Assembly: GCF_009761675.1 (NCBI RefSeq)
Contig: NZ_QUZH01000015.1
Coordinates: 124,001-188,000 of the forward strand
Reading direction: 5' to 3'
From: Bhargavaea sp. CC-171006
GTDB taxonomy: Bacteria > Bacillota > Bacilli > Bacillales_A > Planococcaceae
Length of the DNA stretch: 64,000 bases
Positions within the stretch are counted from its first letter, which is position 1, and every line of letters begins with the position of its first letter. The position numbers and the translations under genes are program-made. Below are positions 1 through 9,320 of this stretch, in pieces. The notes beneath the pieces are model-generated. The model was not told the origin of the DNA, ran no database searches, and was given only the letters and a program-made list of their open reading frames with translations.

Positions 1-125
1 TCTTCTTCCCGCTCGAACCGGAGGACGATGTCATGCCATTCCTCCGCGAGATGCATCAGGTAGCGGTGCTCGTTTTCCAGGAGCCGCACCGCCGGCTCCG
101 TAAACTGCAGTTGTCCGTTTGCCAT
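1..125 (-). CDS. Hemerythrin-like (HHE) protein, N-terminal part only
   Basis: The first 41 residues are visible; the rest lies beyond the left edge. The protein starts MANGQLQFTEP and contains ENEHRYLMHLAEEW, which resembles the first iron-binding helix of bacterial hemerythrin-like (HHE) proteins. The ATG at 125 follows an AGGAGGCG ribosome binding site (132-139) with a six-base spacer. It lies 100 bases downstream of nreC on the same strand, so it could be the last gene of the nar-nre transcript or have its own promoter. A second hemerythrin-like gene at 11.8 kb supports a role in O2, NO or iron-sulfur protection during nitrate respiration. The family call rests on a short fragment. Confidence 0.6.
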   Translation of the reverse strand, partial: MANGQLQFTEPAVRLLENEHRYLMHLAEEWHDIVLRFEREE

Positions 126-225
126 CTGCGACGCCTCCTGTCTGTTGAGTCAGGGTGGTTGCTTTCCGTTCCGTCACACGTTTTCCGTGGGGAAGCCCAA
201 GAGCCGGCAATCTACTCCCCCTTCC

Positions 226-882
226 TCAGAAGTTCAGCAGTTTTTTCCTGAGGGCGAATTCGACGAGTTCCGGGCGGCTTTTCAGGCCGAGCTTTTCCAT
301 GATTTTGGCTTTGTGCGCCTCGACGGTCTTGACGGAGATGTAGAGCATCTCGGCGATTTCCTTGTTGCCATAACCTTTGGCGACGAGCGGGAGAATCTCG
401 AGCTCTCGCTTGGAAAGGAGCTCATACGGATCATCCGGAGCCATGGTGTGGTCGGCTTTGACGAATTCGCGGACAAGCGAGGTTGTCATCTTCGGATGGA
501 TGTATGTGCCGCCGCGCCTGATCGTGCGGATGGCGTGGAGCAGCTCCTCATCAGGGGCGTTTTTCAGCATGTATCCGGATGCGCCGCTTTTCAGGACGTT
601 GAACAGATACTCCTCATCATCGTGCATCGTCAGGATCAGGATCTTCGTGTCCGGAAAATCCTCCTTGATCTTGCCTGTCGCAATCAGCCCGTTTTCACCA
701 GGCGGCATGCTGAGATCCATGATCAGGAGGTCCGGATGATGCCTTGCGACCATCTTGTAGGCTTCGATACCGTCTGCCGCCGTCGCAACGACTTCCATGT
801 CTTCCTGAAAATTGAGGATCATCGAGAAGCCGCTCCGGACGACGGCGTGGTCATCCGCGATGACAATCGAAATCTTGTCCAT
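226..882 (-). CDS. nreC: NreC, nitrate/oxygen response regulator (NarL/FixJ type)
   Basis: This is a 218-residue LuxR-family response regulator. The receiver domain (about 1-120) has the acidic pair DD10-11, phospho-acceptor D56 in LLIMDLSMP, and K106-like lysine in GYMLKNAP. The C-terminal helix-turn-helix (about 150-212) contains [18 protein letters not shown]. Its start codon overlaps the nreB stop codon by one base (TGATG), and GGAGG lies just upstream, so it is translationally coupled to its kinase. In staphylococci phosphorylated NreC activates nar, nir and narT. The genes immediately upstream are nreB, nreA and narGHJI, which makes the assignment secure. Palindromes resembling the reported NreC target lie upstream of narG and modA in this window. 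Confidence 0.93.
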   Translation of the reverse strand: MDKISIVIADDHAVVRSGFSMILNFQEDMEVVATAADGIEAYKMVARHHPDLLIMDLSMPPGENGLIATGKIKEDFPDTKILILTMHDDEEYLFNVLKSGASGYMLKNAPDEELLHAIRTIRRGGTYIHPKMTTSLVREFVKADHTMAPDDPYELLSKRELEILPLVAKGYGNKEIAEMLYISVKTVEAHKAKIMEKLGLKSRPELVEFALRKKLLNF

Positions 883-1946
883 CAGCGGACCTCCTTTCCC
901 TGGAGCGCCGGGACACTCAGACGGATTGTCGTGCCGGTGCCCGGCGCGGAGTCCACGTCAAGCGTGCCTCCGACCAGCTCCGCGCGCTCCTTCATGCCGT
1001 ACAGGCCAAGACCCGTTCCCTCCGGTTTGTCGCCGGGACGGAATCCCGTGCCGCCATCCCGGACGGTGAGGAGGAGCCGGCTCCGATCGCCTTTGAGCAT
1101 AACCGAAACCGAGTCCACATCCGCATACTTGAGCGCGTTCAGGATCGCCTCCTGGCACACCCGGTAAATGACGGTTTCAATCTCTGTTTCAAACCGCTTC
1201 ACCGGCAGGTCGGATGAATAGTCGACGGTGAGGCCATACGTTTCCTCAAGGCGCTTGAAATGCGAGCGGAACGCCGCATCCAGGCCGAGGTCGTCGAGGG
1301 CGGCCGGGCGCAGCTCGACCGAGATGTTCCGGATGTCCTCCAGGAGTCTGGACAACGAGGCTTCGGTCTCCTTCACCTTGGCCAGCACATCCGCGTCACC
1401 CGTCATGTACTTCAGCACGCGGAGGTCGACGACCGCGCTCATGAGTTCCTGAGCCACCCCGTCATGAAGCTCACGGGAAATCCTACGGCGCTCGTTTTCC
1501 TGCGCATCGATGATATGCTTCATCATCTTGTTCTGATAGGCCTTTTCCTGCATGCGGTGCTGGCGCGTCATGTCGCGCAGCAGGAACACCCGGATGTCGT
1601 TTTCCGGGTCGACGGTATGGAATGAGGAGGCATACGGCACGAGGCCCTGCCCCTTCGTGTTCAGGTACAGCTGGAAGGACGAGAAGTCGCTGCGTTCCGG
1701 TTGATGGAAGTAGCAGTTCTCACACGTCTTCTGCCCGGTTTCATCCACATATCCGGCGCAGACCTGACAGAGCGCGCCATCATTGCCGTCGAGAAGCGCT
1801 TGCAGCACGTCGCGGTCGAGGATCTTTTCCGCCGCCGGGTTGGCGGCAAGCGCCCTGCCCTCCCCGTCAAAAAACAGGATGGCTTCGCTGCTCTTGTCGA
1901 ACATCTTCAGCATCAGCTCATTCAGCAGATCCTGCTTTACGCTCAC
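882..1946 (-). CDS. nreB: NreB, oxygen-sensing histidine kinase with [4Fe-4S] PAS domain
   Basis: This soluble 354-residue kinase has an N-terminal PAS-like domain with C60-x2-C63-x11-C75-x2-C78, the same cysteine spacing as staphylococcal NreB, where the four cysteines hold an oxygen-labile [4Fe-4S] cluster. No membrane segment is visible, so it should act in the cytoplasm. A HisKA_3 dimerisation domain carries H161 in ELHDGVAQE, and an HATPase domain has an N-box (NALKYA) and a G-box (GTGLGLYGM). Under anoxia the cluster-loaded form is expected to phosphorylate NreC. It overlaps nreA by four bases (ATGA) and nreC by one, so the three are co-translated. The length matches the family. Confidence 0.94.
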   Translation of the reverse strand: MSVKQDLLNELMLKMFDKSSEAILFFDGEGRALAANPAAEKILDRDVLQALLDGNDGALCQVCAGYVDETGQKTCENCYFHQPERSDFSSFQLYLNTKGQGLVPYASSFHTVDPENDIRVFLLRDMTRQHRMQEKAYQNKMMKHIIDAQENERRRISRELHDGVAQELMSAVVDLRVLKYMTGDADVLAKVKETEASLSRLLEDIRNISVELRPAALDDLGLDAAFRSHFKRLEETYGLTVDYSSDLPVKRFETEIETVIYRVCQEAILNALKYADVDSVSVMLKGDRSRLLLTVRDGGTGFRPGDKPEGTGLGLYGMKERAELVGGTLDVDSAPGTGTTIRLSVPALQGKEVR

Positions 1947-2398
1947 CGGGTCACCAGCTCCTTCCCGTCAAATCCGGGAAATGAGGCAGATGCCTCGGCC
2001 ATCTCCATGCAAAGCGTTTCCGTCACCTCGGCACAGCCGTTCCGGTACCCGCCGAGCAGGACGCCCTTTACGCGCCCGCCGTCATAGAGCGGCACAGCGG
2101 CGATGCTGGTCAGCTCTTCGGTTTTGACGATCGGATAATCGAACACAACCGGCGTATGCCGGTCAGGGTCGATAAAGGGCACCAGCAGTGGTTTTCCGGT
2201 CTTGAAGACCGTCCCGGCAATGCCCCTGCCGGACCGGAGGACAATGCGGCGGTAGCGGTTGTTCAGGTTTCCGGACGCGAACCGCCAGCGGACCGAATAA
2301 CCGCTCGGGGCGTCTTCCATCGCCAGCGCCATAAAGTCGAAGCCGAGCCGTTCCCGGAGCCTGTCGATCACATTCTGGTAGTTTGTCAGTTCATTCAT
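1943..2398 (-). CDS. nreA: NreA, nitrate-binding GAF protein
   Basis: This is a single-GAF-domain protein of 151 residues. In staphylococci NreA binds nitrate and restrains NreB, so that the nar genes are induced only when nitrate is present. I place the start at the ATG at 2398 (MNELTNYQNV) because GAGAGG lies about eight bases upstream and the length then matches known NreA. An in-frame ATG at 2437 with AGAGGA close upstream would add 13 residues and cannot be excluded. The gene lies 52 bases after narI and overlaps nreB by four bases. Its position between narI and nreB is the strongest support. Confidence 0.88.
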   Translation of the reverse strand: MNELTNYQNVIDRLRERLGFDFMALAMEDAPSGYSVRWRFASGNLNNRYRRIVLRSGRGIAGTVFKTGKPLLVPFIDPDRHTPVVFDYPIVKTEELTSIAAVPLYDGGRVKGVLLGGYRNGCAEVTETLCMEMAEASASFPGFDGKELVTR

Positions 2399-2450
2399 CG
2401 CGGACCTCTCCCGTTTTTCCGCCCGATCGGCGTTCATTCTTCCTCTCAGC

Positions 2451-3131
2451 TTAATTCACCTTATGCCTCCTGTACAGGATGTAACTTCTGCCGACATACG
2501 ACAGCGGGACGCTCCAGACATGGACAAGACGCGTGAACGGCCAGAGCGCGAAAATAAGGAAAGCAGCCAGAATATGAATCTGGAAAGACACCGGAACCCC
2601 GAGCATGTAGGATGCATCCGGACGCAGCAGGAACAGGTCGCGGAACCATACAGAAATCGTATCCCTGTAGTCGAATGCAGGATTAACGGCATTCGTCACG
2701 ACCGTCGCGTACATCCCCATGAAGACGATGATCAGCAAAAGTGTGTTGACGATCATGTCGCTTGCGGAACTGAGCTTCCGCACCGCCTTGATCGAAAATC
2801 GGCGGAACGTCAGGATGAACATCCCGAGAAGCGTGACCAGCCCGAAGAACCCGCCGATCCAGATGGCGCCGAGGTGGTACATGTGGTCATTGACACCCAT
2901 TGCCCGCATCCATTCCTTCGGGATGCCAAGTCCCGAGACATGGCCGAGAATGACCGGGATGATCCCGAGGTGGAACAGCAGGCTCCCGACCATAAGCTGT
3001 TTTTTTTCGATGAATTCACTGGACTTGGCCGTCCAGTGGAATTTGTCCACTTTATAGCGGTAGATATGTCCGACGACAAAGACCGCAATGCAGATATAGG
3101 GGAAAATCACCCATAGAAATTGGTCAACCAT
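2451..3131 (-). CDS. narI: NarI, nitrate reductase gamma subunit (cytochrome b)
   Basis: This is the 226-residue membrane subunit that takes electrons from the quinol pool and passes them through two b-type haems to NarH. About five membrane segments are visible. The haem-ligand histidines are at H54 and H64 (FHLGIIPVILGH) and H186 and H204 (QIHILAAF and RLVHVW), close to the E. coli positions 56, 66, 187 and 205. The start overlaps the end of narJ by eight bases. It is the last structural gene of narGHJI, followed directly by nreA. All expected ligands are present and nothing is unusual. Confidence 0.96.
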   Translation of the reverse strand: MVDQFLWVIFPYICIAVFVVGHIYRYKVDKFHWTAKSSEFIEKKQLMVGSLLFHLGIIPVILGHVSGLGIPKEWMRAMGVNDHMYHLGAIWIGGFFGLVTLLGMFILTFRRFSIKAVRKLSSASDMIVNTLLLIIVFMGMYATVVTNAVNPAFDYRDTISVWFRDLFLLRPDASYMLGVPVSFQIHILAAFLIFALWPFTRLVHVWSVPLSYVGRSYILYRRHKVN

Positions 3132-3690
3132 GAGCCGGTGCCTCCTCTAAACACGCTTTGAATGTTTCCCGCAGCCCCTTGATGAGGTGGAAATACGGAC
3201 TTTCCTCCTTTTCGAGTGCTTTCATCAGGTGGTAGGTGCCGTCTTCTAGAACCCCCATCAGGATCCGGAAACTGTCGGGCGTGCGCGGGTCATCCAGCCA
3301 TTCGGCGGCATAGAGGAACTCGCACATGAGCGGCAGGTAGTCGGACAGCTCCTCGTCCGGCATCTCCAGGCCGTACATCTCATAGAGCACCTTGAGCTTT
3401 GCGAGCATCTGTCCGCGCTCGCGGGCATCCTCGAACTTGAACCAGGTCATGTACAGCGCGCAGTCCTCCTCGAAGTCGAATGTCGCGGTGTACAGTTCCC
3501 TGAGCTCATCCAGGCTGAACGTCTGGACCTCCTCCCAGTACCGGAGTACATGGGCCCTTGCCGGATGGTCAGGGCCGAATGCCTCCCCGACCTGGTCCGG
3601 ATGAAAATCCCGCTTGTCCGGCCACGTCAATTGGTTGGAAAAGAATCCGAATGAATCTTTGAACGTATACAGCTTCCGGTTATCAATCAC
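3124..3690 (-). CDS. narJ: NarJ, nitrate reductase assembly chaperone
   Basis: NarJ is a cytoplasmic chaperone that holds apo-NarGH until the molybdenum cofactor is inserted; it is not part of the mature enzyme. The predicted protein is 188 residues, close to Bacillus NarJ. I start it at GTG 3690 (VIDNRKLYTFK), which overlaps the narH stop and follows a GGGGGA sequence; a longer reading frame upstream merely runs through narH in another frame and starts with an implausible Arg-rich stretch. The TorD/NarJ-like all-helical content and the acidic, Leu-rich sequence fit the family. The end overlaps narI. Confidence 0.92.
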   Translation of the reverse strand: MIDNRKLYTFKDSFGFFSNQLTWPDKRDFHPDQVGEAFGPDHPARAHVLRYWEEVQTFSLDELRELYTATFDFEEDCALYMTWFKFEDARERGQMLAKLKVLYEMYGLEMPDEELSDYLPLMCEFLYAAEWLDDPRTPDSFRILMGVLEDGTYHLMKALEKEESPYFHLIKGLRETFKACLEEAPAHG

Positions 3691-5269
3691 GCCAGATTCC
3701 CCCGTAGAAGTTCTCTTCGTAGATCTCCTTGCCGGTCTTCGTCTCCGTGCCGGCTCCCGGACTCGCCGGTCCGCATCCGTCGCATCCCGCGCCGCCCGTG
3801 CCCATCGCGCCAAGGCCCATCGTGTCGCCGCCGAAGCCTGCGGATCCCTGCATGTCGTACGTGTTCATCCGGTTCTCCTTGTGGGAGGTCGGGATGACGA
3901 ACCGGTCGTCATACTTCGCGATTGCGAGCAGTCGGTACATTTCCTCGGTCTGCAGGGCGGTCAGGCCGACCCGCTCAAGCCGGGATTCATCGAACTCTTT
4001 GCCCGACGACAGCGCGCGCATGTACTGGCGCATCATCGCCATGCGCTGGAGCGACCCCTTGACCGTCTCCGTATCGCCCGCCGTCAGCATGTTCGCGAGG
4101 TACTGGACCGGCGTGCGCATCTCCTCGATCGCCGGGAAGATCATGTCCGGGTTCTTGATCGAGTCCTTGCCCTCGAAGTAGTTCATGATCGGCGAAAGCG
4201 GCGGCACATACCAGACCATCGGGAGCGTCCGGTATTCCGGGTGGAGCGGGAATGCGAGCTGGTGCTCGATCGCGAGCTTGTAGACCGGCGAGTTCTGAGC
4301 GGCCTCGATCCAGTCCTCCGTAATGCCGTCGCGGCGCGCCTGCTCGATCACTTCGGGGTCGTTCGGGTCCATGAAAAGGTCGCACTGCGCGCGGTAAAGA
4401 TCCTTCTCGTCCGGCGTCGAGGCGGCTTCCAGCACCCGGTCCGCGTCATACAGCAGGACGCCGAGGTATCGGATCCGGCCGGTGCACGTTTCCGAGCAGA
4501 CCGTCGGCAGGCCTTCCTCAATCCGCGGGAAGCAGAACGTGCACTTTTCTGCCTTGTTCGTCTGCCAGTTAAAGTAGACCTTCTTGTAAGGGCACCCGGT
4601 CGTGCAGTACCGCCAGCTGCGGCACGCCTCCTGGTCGACCAGCACGATGCCGTCCTCGTCGCGCTTGTAGATCGCGCCCGCCGGGCAGGATGCCACACAG
4701 CTCGGGTTCAGGCAGTGCTCGCAGAGCCGCGGCAGGTAGATCATGAACGACTTCTCGAAGTTGAACTTGATCTCTTCCTCGATCTTCTGGATATTCGGGT
4801 CCAGCGGGCCGGTCACATCTGCGCCGGCCAGATCATCTTCCCAGTTGGAGCCCCACTCGAGGTCCATCTTCTCGCCCGTCACGGCCGAGTAGGCGCGGGC
4901 GACCGGCGGGTGCTCGCCTTCGCCCGCTGTGACGAGGTGGTCGTAGTTGTACGTCCATGGCTCGTAGAAGTCGCGCATCTCCGGCATGTCCGGGTTGTAG
5001 AAGATCTTCCCGAGTGCCACCTTGGACAGGCGGTTCCCCGACTTCAGCTCCAGGTTGCCGTTGCGGAGCTGCCAGCCGCCCTTGTACACTTCCTGGTCCT
5101 CCCATCGCTTCGGGTAGCCGATTCCCGGCTTCGTCTCCACGTTGTTGAACCACATGTACTCCGCGCCTTTCCGGTTCGTCCAGGTCGTTTTGCAAGTGAC
5201 GCTGCATGTGTGGCAGCCGATGCACTTGTCCAGGTTCATCACCATTGCAATCTGAGCTTTAATCTTCAA
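3683..5269 (-). CDS. narH: NarH, nitrate reductase beta subunit (iron-sulfur)
   Basis: This 528-residue protein is the electron-transfer subunit between NarI and NarG. Four ferredoxin-type cysteine groups are visible. The first is C16-x2-C19-x2-C22-x3-C26 (CIGCHTCSVTC); later groups include CEHCLNPSCVASCPAG, CRSWRYCTTGCPY (where Trp replaces one Cys, as expected for the [3Fe-4S] site), and CTFCFPRIEEG. It begins inside the end of narG (11-base overlap) and ends inside narJ. The tail carries a Gly-rich segment (about 485-515) with extra cysteines (GCDGCGPA) not found in E. coli NarH; its role is unknown. Confidence 0.96.
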   Translation of the reverse strand: MKIKAQIAMVMNLDKCIGCHTCSVTCKTTWTNRKGAEYMWFNNVETKPGIGYPKRWEDQEVYKGGWQLRNGNLELKSGNRLSKVALGKIFYNPDMPEMRDFYEPWTYNYDHLVTAGEGEHPPVARAYSAVTGEKMDLEWGSNWEDDLAGADVTGPLDPNIQKIEEEIKFNFEKSFMIYLPRLCEHCLNPSCVASCPAGAIYKRDEDGIVLVDQEACRSWRYCTTGCPYKKVYFNWQTNKAEKCTFCFPRIEEGLPTVCSETCTGRIRYLGVLLYDADRVLEAASTPDEKDLYRAQCDLFMDPNDPEVIEQARRDGITEDWIEAAQNSPVYKLAIEHQLAFPLHPEYRTLPMVWYVPPLSPIMNYFEGKDSIKNPDMIFPAIEEMRTPVQYLANMLTAGDTETVKGSLQRMAMMRQYMRALSSGKEFDESRLERVGLTALQTEEMYRLLAIAKYDDRFVIPTSHKENRMNTYDMQGSAGFGGDTMGLGAMGTGGAGCDGCGPASPGAGTETKTGKEIYEENFYGGIWRD

Positions 5270-8200
5270 GCCAGTTGACCTCCCTTTTCTTCCTGATCAT
5301 GGCATATTCGTCACGCTGGTTTCCGATCGGCCCGTAGTAGTTGAATCCGTAGCTGAGCTGGGCGTAGCCGCCGACCATCTGTGTCGGCTTCATATGGATG
5401 CGCGTCGGCGCGTTGTGGCTGCCGCCCCGCGTGTCCGTGATTTCCGACCCCGGCGTCTGGATATGCCGGTCCTGTGCGTGGTAGGCAAGCAGCGTGCCTC
5501 GCGGAATCCGGTGGCTCGTGACCGCCCGGCATGTGAGCGCGCCGTTCCGGTTGTACACTTCAATCCAGTCGTTGTCCGAGATCCCGTGCTCCGCCGCTTC
5601 CTCGTTGTTCATCCAGGCGACCGGTCCTCCGCGGAACAGCGTCAGCATGTGCAGGTTGTCCTGGTACATCGAGTGGAAGTTCCATTTACCGTGCGGCGTC
5701 AGGTAACGCAGGACCAGCTTGTCTTTTCCGCCACGCACTTCCCTGTCTCGCGGGCCGAACACCATCGGCGGCAGCGTCGGCTTGTAGACCGGGAGCGCTT
5801 CCCCGTACTGAAGGAAGATCTCGTGGTCAATGTAGAAGTGCTGGCGGCCGGTAAGGGTCCGGAACGGCACGAGCCGCTCGATGTTCGTCGTGAACGGCGA
5901 GTACCTGCGGCCGGCTTTGTTGGAACCGCTGAACACCGGCGTCGGGATGACTTCCCGCGGCTGGGCGGTGATGCTCTGGAATGTGATCCGCTCCGCCGCG
6001 CGCTCCGCCGAGATGTCGGCAAGTTCCACGCCGGAAAGCTTTTCCGCTTCCTTGTAGGCCTTCTGGGAAAGGCGTCCGTTCGTCGCGGACGACAGATGAA
6101 GCACCGCGTCAGCCGCCTGGCGCGCCGTCTCGACCTTCGGCAGGCCGCTCTTGATCGACTCGTCGTGGTAGACGCCGTTGATGCGCTTCAGCTCCTCGTA
6201 TTCTTCGGCTGCCGAGAAGCTGACGCCGTGCGCGCCGGTCTTGCCGACCTGGAGATTCGGGCCGAGCGTGATGTATTTGTCGTAGATCTTCGTATAGTCG
6301 CGCTCGATGATACTCAGGTTCGGCATTGTCTTGCCCACGACCGCCTCCACTTCCCCTTTTGCCCAGTCGCGGACAAATCCGAGCGGCTGGGAGATCTCGC
6401 TTTCCGAGTCATGGTTCAGCGGCGTGGTGACGAGGTCCTTGTAGACGCCGGGCAGATGGGTCTGCGCCATCCCTGAGAATACTTGCGCCAGCCTTCGGAA
6501 AATGTCCCAGTCGGTGCGGGATTCCCAGAGCGGATTGACCGCCGGGTTGAACGGGTGGACGAACGGGTGCATGTCGGTCGATGACAGGTCGGTCTTTTCG
6601 TACCATGTCGCGGCCGGCAGCACGATGTCCGAATGGAGCGGTGTCGTCGTCATCCGGAAGTCGAGCGAGACGAGAAGATCGAGCTTGCCTTCCACTTCGT
6701 CGCGCCAGACGATCTCCTCCGGCTTCACTTCCTCGTTCGGCCGCGCCATGAGCGCATCGGCCGTGCCGAGCAGGTGCTTCATGAAGTATTCCTGGCCCTT
6801 GGCGGAGCTCGAGATCAGGTTCGAGCGCCAGACGAACATTGTCCGAGGGAAGTTTTCCGGCGCCGCCGGGTCCTCGATTGCGAACTTGACTTCGCGGCTC
6901 TTGATCTGATCGGCCGCGCGCCCGATGATTTCCTCGTTTGTCGTCTTGCCTTCACGGGCGGCCTCTTCCGCGAACAGCAGGCTGTTCTTATTGAACTGCG
7001 GATAGCTCGGCAGCCATCCGAGCCGCGCGGCCATGACGTTGTAGTCGGCCGGGTGGCGGTAATCCAGTTTGTCTGCTAGCGGAGACTTCAGCGATTCGGT
7101 GTCCCCTTCCTCGTAACGCCACTGTTCGGTGCCGAAGTAGAAGAACGAAGTCCCGTTCTGGAGGCGCGCCGGTCCCTGCCAGTCTTTCGCAAAGGCGAGC
7201 GTTGACCAGCCCTCGATCGGGCGGCACTTTTCCTGGCCGACATAATGTGCCCAGCCGCCGCCGTTGACGCCCTGGGAAGCGGTCAGAATGACGAGGTTCA
7301 GGATCGAACGGTAGATCGTGTCGGAGTTGAACCAGTGGTTGATGCCTGCGCCCATGATGATCATGGAGCGGCCGCCCGTATCCAGCGCGTTCTGTGCAAA
7401 CTCGCGGGCGATCTGGGTCACCACAGATGCCTTGACGCCGGTAATCCGCTCCTGCCAGGCCGGCGTGTAGTGCGATTCCGCATCGTCGTAGCTTTTCGCG
7501 TCATACGGATTGTCCGTCCTGCGCACGCCGTACTGGCTCATCATCAGGTCGAAGACAGTCGCCGCGTATTGCTCCGTGCCGTCCGCCAGGCGGACTTTCC
7601 GCGCCGGGATGACGCGGCGGAACGTGCCGTCGCCGGAGTCATCGAAGAACGGGAATTCAATCTCCTTCCATTCTTCGCCGTGTCCCTCGACGGTGAGTGC
7701 CGGCTCGATGCGCGTCCCGTCCTCTTTGTCGAGGATCAGGTTCCATTTGCCGTCCTTTTCCCAGCGCTGGCCCATCGTCCCGTTCGGCACGACGAACTCG
7801 TCCGCCGCCTCATCGAAGATTACCGGCTTCCATTCGGCATTTTTCGTATCGCTGCCGAAGTCACTCGCGCGCAGGAAGCGCCCTGCCTTTAGAGAGTCGT
7901 TATGCGGGTCGAGCAAAATCATGAACGGCATGTCCGTATACTGCTTCGCGTAGTCGATGAACATCTTTTCTTTTCGCTCCTGGTAAAACTCACTCAGGAT
8001 GACGTGGGTCATCGCCTGCGCGAGCGCGGCATCGGTGCCCGGGTGCGGCGCGAGCCAGTTGTCCGCGAACTTCACATTTGCGGCAAGGTCAGGCGCGATC
8101 GAGACGACCTTCGTCCCCTTGTAGCGCACTTCGGTCATGAAGTGCGCATCCGGCGTCCGCGTTAGCGGCACATTCGAGCCCCACATCATGAGGTAGCCCG

Positions 8201-8939
8201 CGTTGTACCAATCCGATGATTCCGGTACGTCCGTCTGCTCGCCCCAGATCTGCGGCGAGGATGGCGGAAGGTCGGCGTACCAGTCGTAGAACGACAGCAT
8301 CTCCCCGCCGAGAAGCGAGATGAACCGTGCCCCTGACGCGTAGGAGATCATCGACATGGCCGGAATCGGCGTGAAACCGGCAATCCGGTCCGGGCCATAT
8401 TTGCGGATCGTGTAGATCAGCTGCGCGGAAATCAGCTGTAGCGCGTCATCCCAGGCGACGCGGATCAGGCCGCCCTTGCCCCGGACCCGCTTGTAGCTCA
8501 TCGCCTTTTCCGGATTCTCGACGATGCTCGCCCATGCATTGATCGGATGGCCGTCGTTTTCCGCGAGCGCCTCGCGCCACAGCTTCCACAGCCTTCCGCG
8601 CATGTACGGGTACTTCACCCGATGCGGGCTGTACTCATACCACGAGAACGTGGCGCCCCGCGGACAGCCCCTCGGCTCGAACTCCGGCATGTCCGGACCG
8701 CAGGACGGATAGTCGATCTGCTGGTTTTCCCAGGTGATGACGCCGTTTTTGACGAACACCTTCCAGCTGCAGGAACCGGTGCAGTTCACTCCGTGCGTCG
8801 TCCTGACGACCTTGTCATGGGACCAGCGCTGGCGGTACATGTTCTCCCAGTCCCGGCTTTTCGCCTCCAGGATCGACCAGTTCCCCGAATAGCTCTCCAC
8901 GGGCTTGAAGAAGTTCAGGCCATATCTTCTCTTTTTCAT
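5259..8939 (-). CDS. narG: NarG, nitrate reductase alpha subunit (molybdenum catalytic subunit)
   Basis: This is the 1226-residue catalytic subunit that reduces nitrate to nitrite at a bis-MGD molybdenum centre. The N terminus has H49-x3-C53-x3-C57-x34-C92, the His/Cys ligand set of the FS0 [4Fe-4S] cluster. There is no twin-arginine signal, so the site faces the cytoplasm as in NarGHI and unlike Nap. The segment YNAGYLMMWGSNV (about 243-255) includes the expected Mo-pocket region. The ATG at 8939 follows AAGGAGTG. It is the first gene of the operon and is preceded by the regulatory region at 8990-9070. Length and motifs match Bacillus and Staphylococcus NarG. Confidence 0.97.
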   Translation of the reverse strand: MKKRRYGLNFFKPVESYSGNWSILEAKSRDWENMYRQRWSHDKVVRTTHGVNCTGSCSWKVFVKNGVITWENQQIDYPSCGPDMPEFEPRGCPRGATFSWYEYSPHRVKYPYMRGRLWKLWREALAENDGHPINAWASIVENPEKAMSYKRVRGKGGLIRVAWDDALQLISAQLIYTIRKYGPDRIAGFTPIPAMSMISYASGARFISLLGGEMLSFYDWYADLPPSSPQIWGEQTDVPESSDWYNAGYLMMWGSNVPLTRTPDAHFMTEVRYKGTKVVSIAPDLAANVKFADNWLAPHPGTDAALAQAMTHVILSEFYQERKEKMFIDYAKQYTDMPFMILLDPHNDSLKAGRFLRASDFGSDTKNAEWKPVIFDEAADEFVVPNGTMGQRWEKDGKWNLILDKEDGTRIEPALTVEGHGEEWKEIEFPFFDDSGDGTFRRVIPARKVRLADGTEQYAATVFDLMMSQYGVRRTDNPYDAKSYDDAESHYTPAWQERITGVKASVVTQIAREFAQNALDTGGRSMIIMGAGINHWFNSDTIYRSILNLVILTASQGVNGGGWAHYVGQEKCRPIEGWSTLAFAKDWQGPARLQNGTSFFYFGTEQWRYEEGDTESLKSPLADKLDYRHPADYNVMAARLGWLPSYPQFNKNSLLFAEEAAREGKTTNEEIIGRAADQIKSREVKFAIEDPAAPENFPRTMFVWRSNLISSSAKGQEYFMKHLLGTADALMARPNEEVKPEEIVWRDEVEGKLDLLVSLDFRMTTTPLHSDIVLPAATWYEKTDLSSTDMHPFVHPFNPAVNPLWESRTDWDIFRRLAQVFSGMAQTHLPGVYKDLVTTPLNHDSESEISQPLGFVRDWAKGEVEAVVGKTMPNLSIIERDYTKIYDKYITLGPNLQVGKTGAHGVSFSAAEEYEELKRINGVYHDESIKSGLPKVETARQAADAVLHLSSATNGRLSQKAYKEAEKLSGVELADISAERAAERITFQSITAQPREVIPTPVFSGSNKAGRRYSPFTTNIERLVPFRTLTGRQHFYIDHEIFLQYGEALPVYKPTLPPMVFGPRDREVRGGKDKLVLRYLTPHGKWNFHSMYQDNLHMLTLFRGGPVAWMNNEEAAEHGISDNDWIEVYNRNGALTCRAVTSHRIPRGTLLAYHAQDRHIQTPGSEITDTRGGSHNAPTRIHMKPTQMVGGYAQLSYGFNYYGPIGNQRDEYAMIRKKREVNWLED

Positions 8940-9005
8940 TCATCCGACACTCCTTTTTGGCAGGACAATTGGACAGAATGCTAGTAGTACTATTCTGATA
9001 GTTTC

Positions 9006-9068
9006 ATTATGGTGGTTTCCGCCAACACTTCCCATTAGGGAAAAACCTATCAGACGGCGGGAATTCCC
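9006..9068 (-). promoter_or_regulatory. nar operon control region with two NreC-like palindromes
   Basis: On the minus strand a CATAAT (9006-9011) is a possible -10, with no recognisable -35, as expected of an activator-dependent promoter. The 14-mer TAGGGAAAAACCTA (9036-9049) matches nine of ten fixed positions of TAGGG-N4-CCCTA, the NreC target I recall from Staphylococcus carnosus, and would be centred about 43 bases before the start site. It overlaps a second dyad, TTCCC-ATTA-GGGAA (9029-9042). A further GGGAATTCCC palindrome is at 9059-9068. The promoter positions are inference. Confidence 0.6.
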
Positions 9069-9140
9069 TTTATTGGGGGGAGCAGCGTGGACTATAAACG
9101 GGGGCAGTACGTCAGGGTGGCTGTCGGGGACCGGTCGTGC

Positions 9141-9320
9141 TTATTTCAAGTTTGGGCGCAGTATTGCAACTTCGAAGCTCTTATTGCAACTTGCGTTTCC
9201 TTATTTCAACCTGTGGATCCTTATTTCAACTTCGGAGCATCAATTTCAATTCGCGGAACCTGATTGCAATTCTCGGTCCTTTATTGCAAATTCCGGTTCC
9301 TTACCGCAAATCGGGAAAGA
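9141..9320. repeat. 20-bp-period tandem array, type A (nine units)
   Basis: Nine head-to-tail units start at 9141, 9161, 9181, 9201, 9221, 9241, 9261, 9281 and 9301, exactly 20 bases apart. Each unit has a conserved first half, approximately TTATT(T/G)CAAC, and a variable second half of about eight to ten bases. There is no insertion or deletion across 180 bases although the variable halves have diverged. No plausible protein is encoded. The array runs without a break into type B at 9321. Confidence 0.92.

Noticed and set aside
3614-5278. A 554-codon open frame on the plus strand across narH and narJ
   Set aside because: It is antisense to narH, rich in Arg, Val and His in a pattern produced by GC-rich third-position shadows, has no family motif and no ribosome binding site. 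The minus-strand genes explain the region fully.
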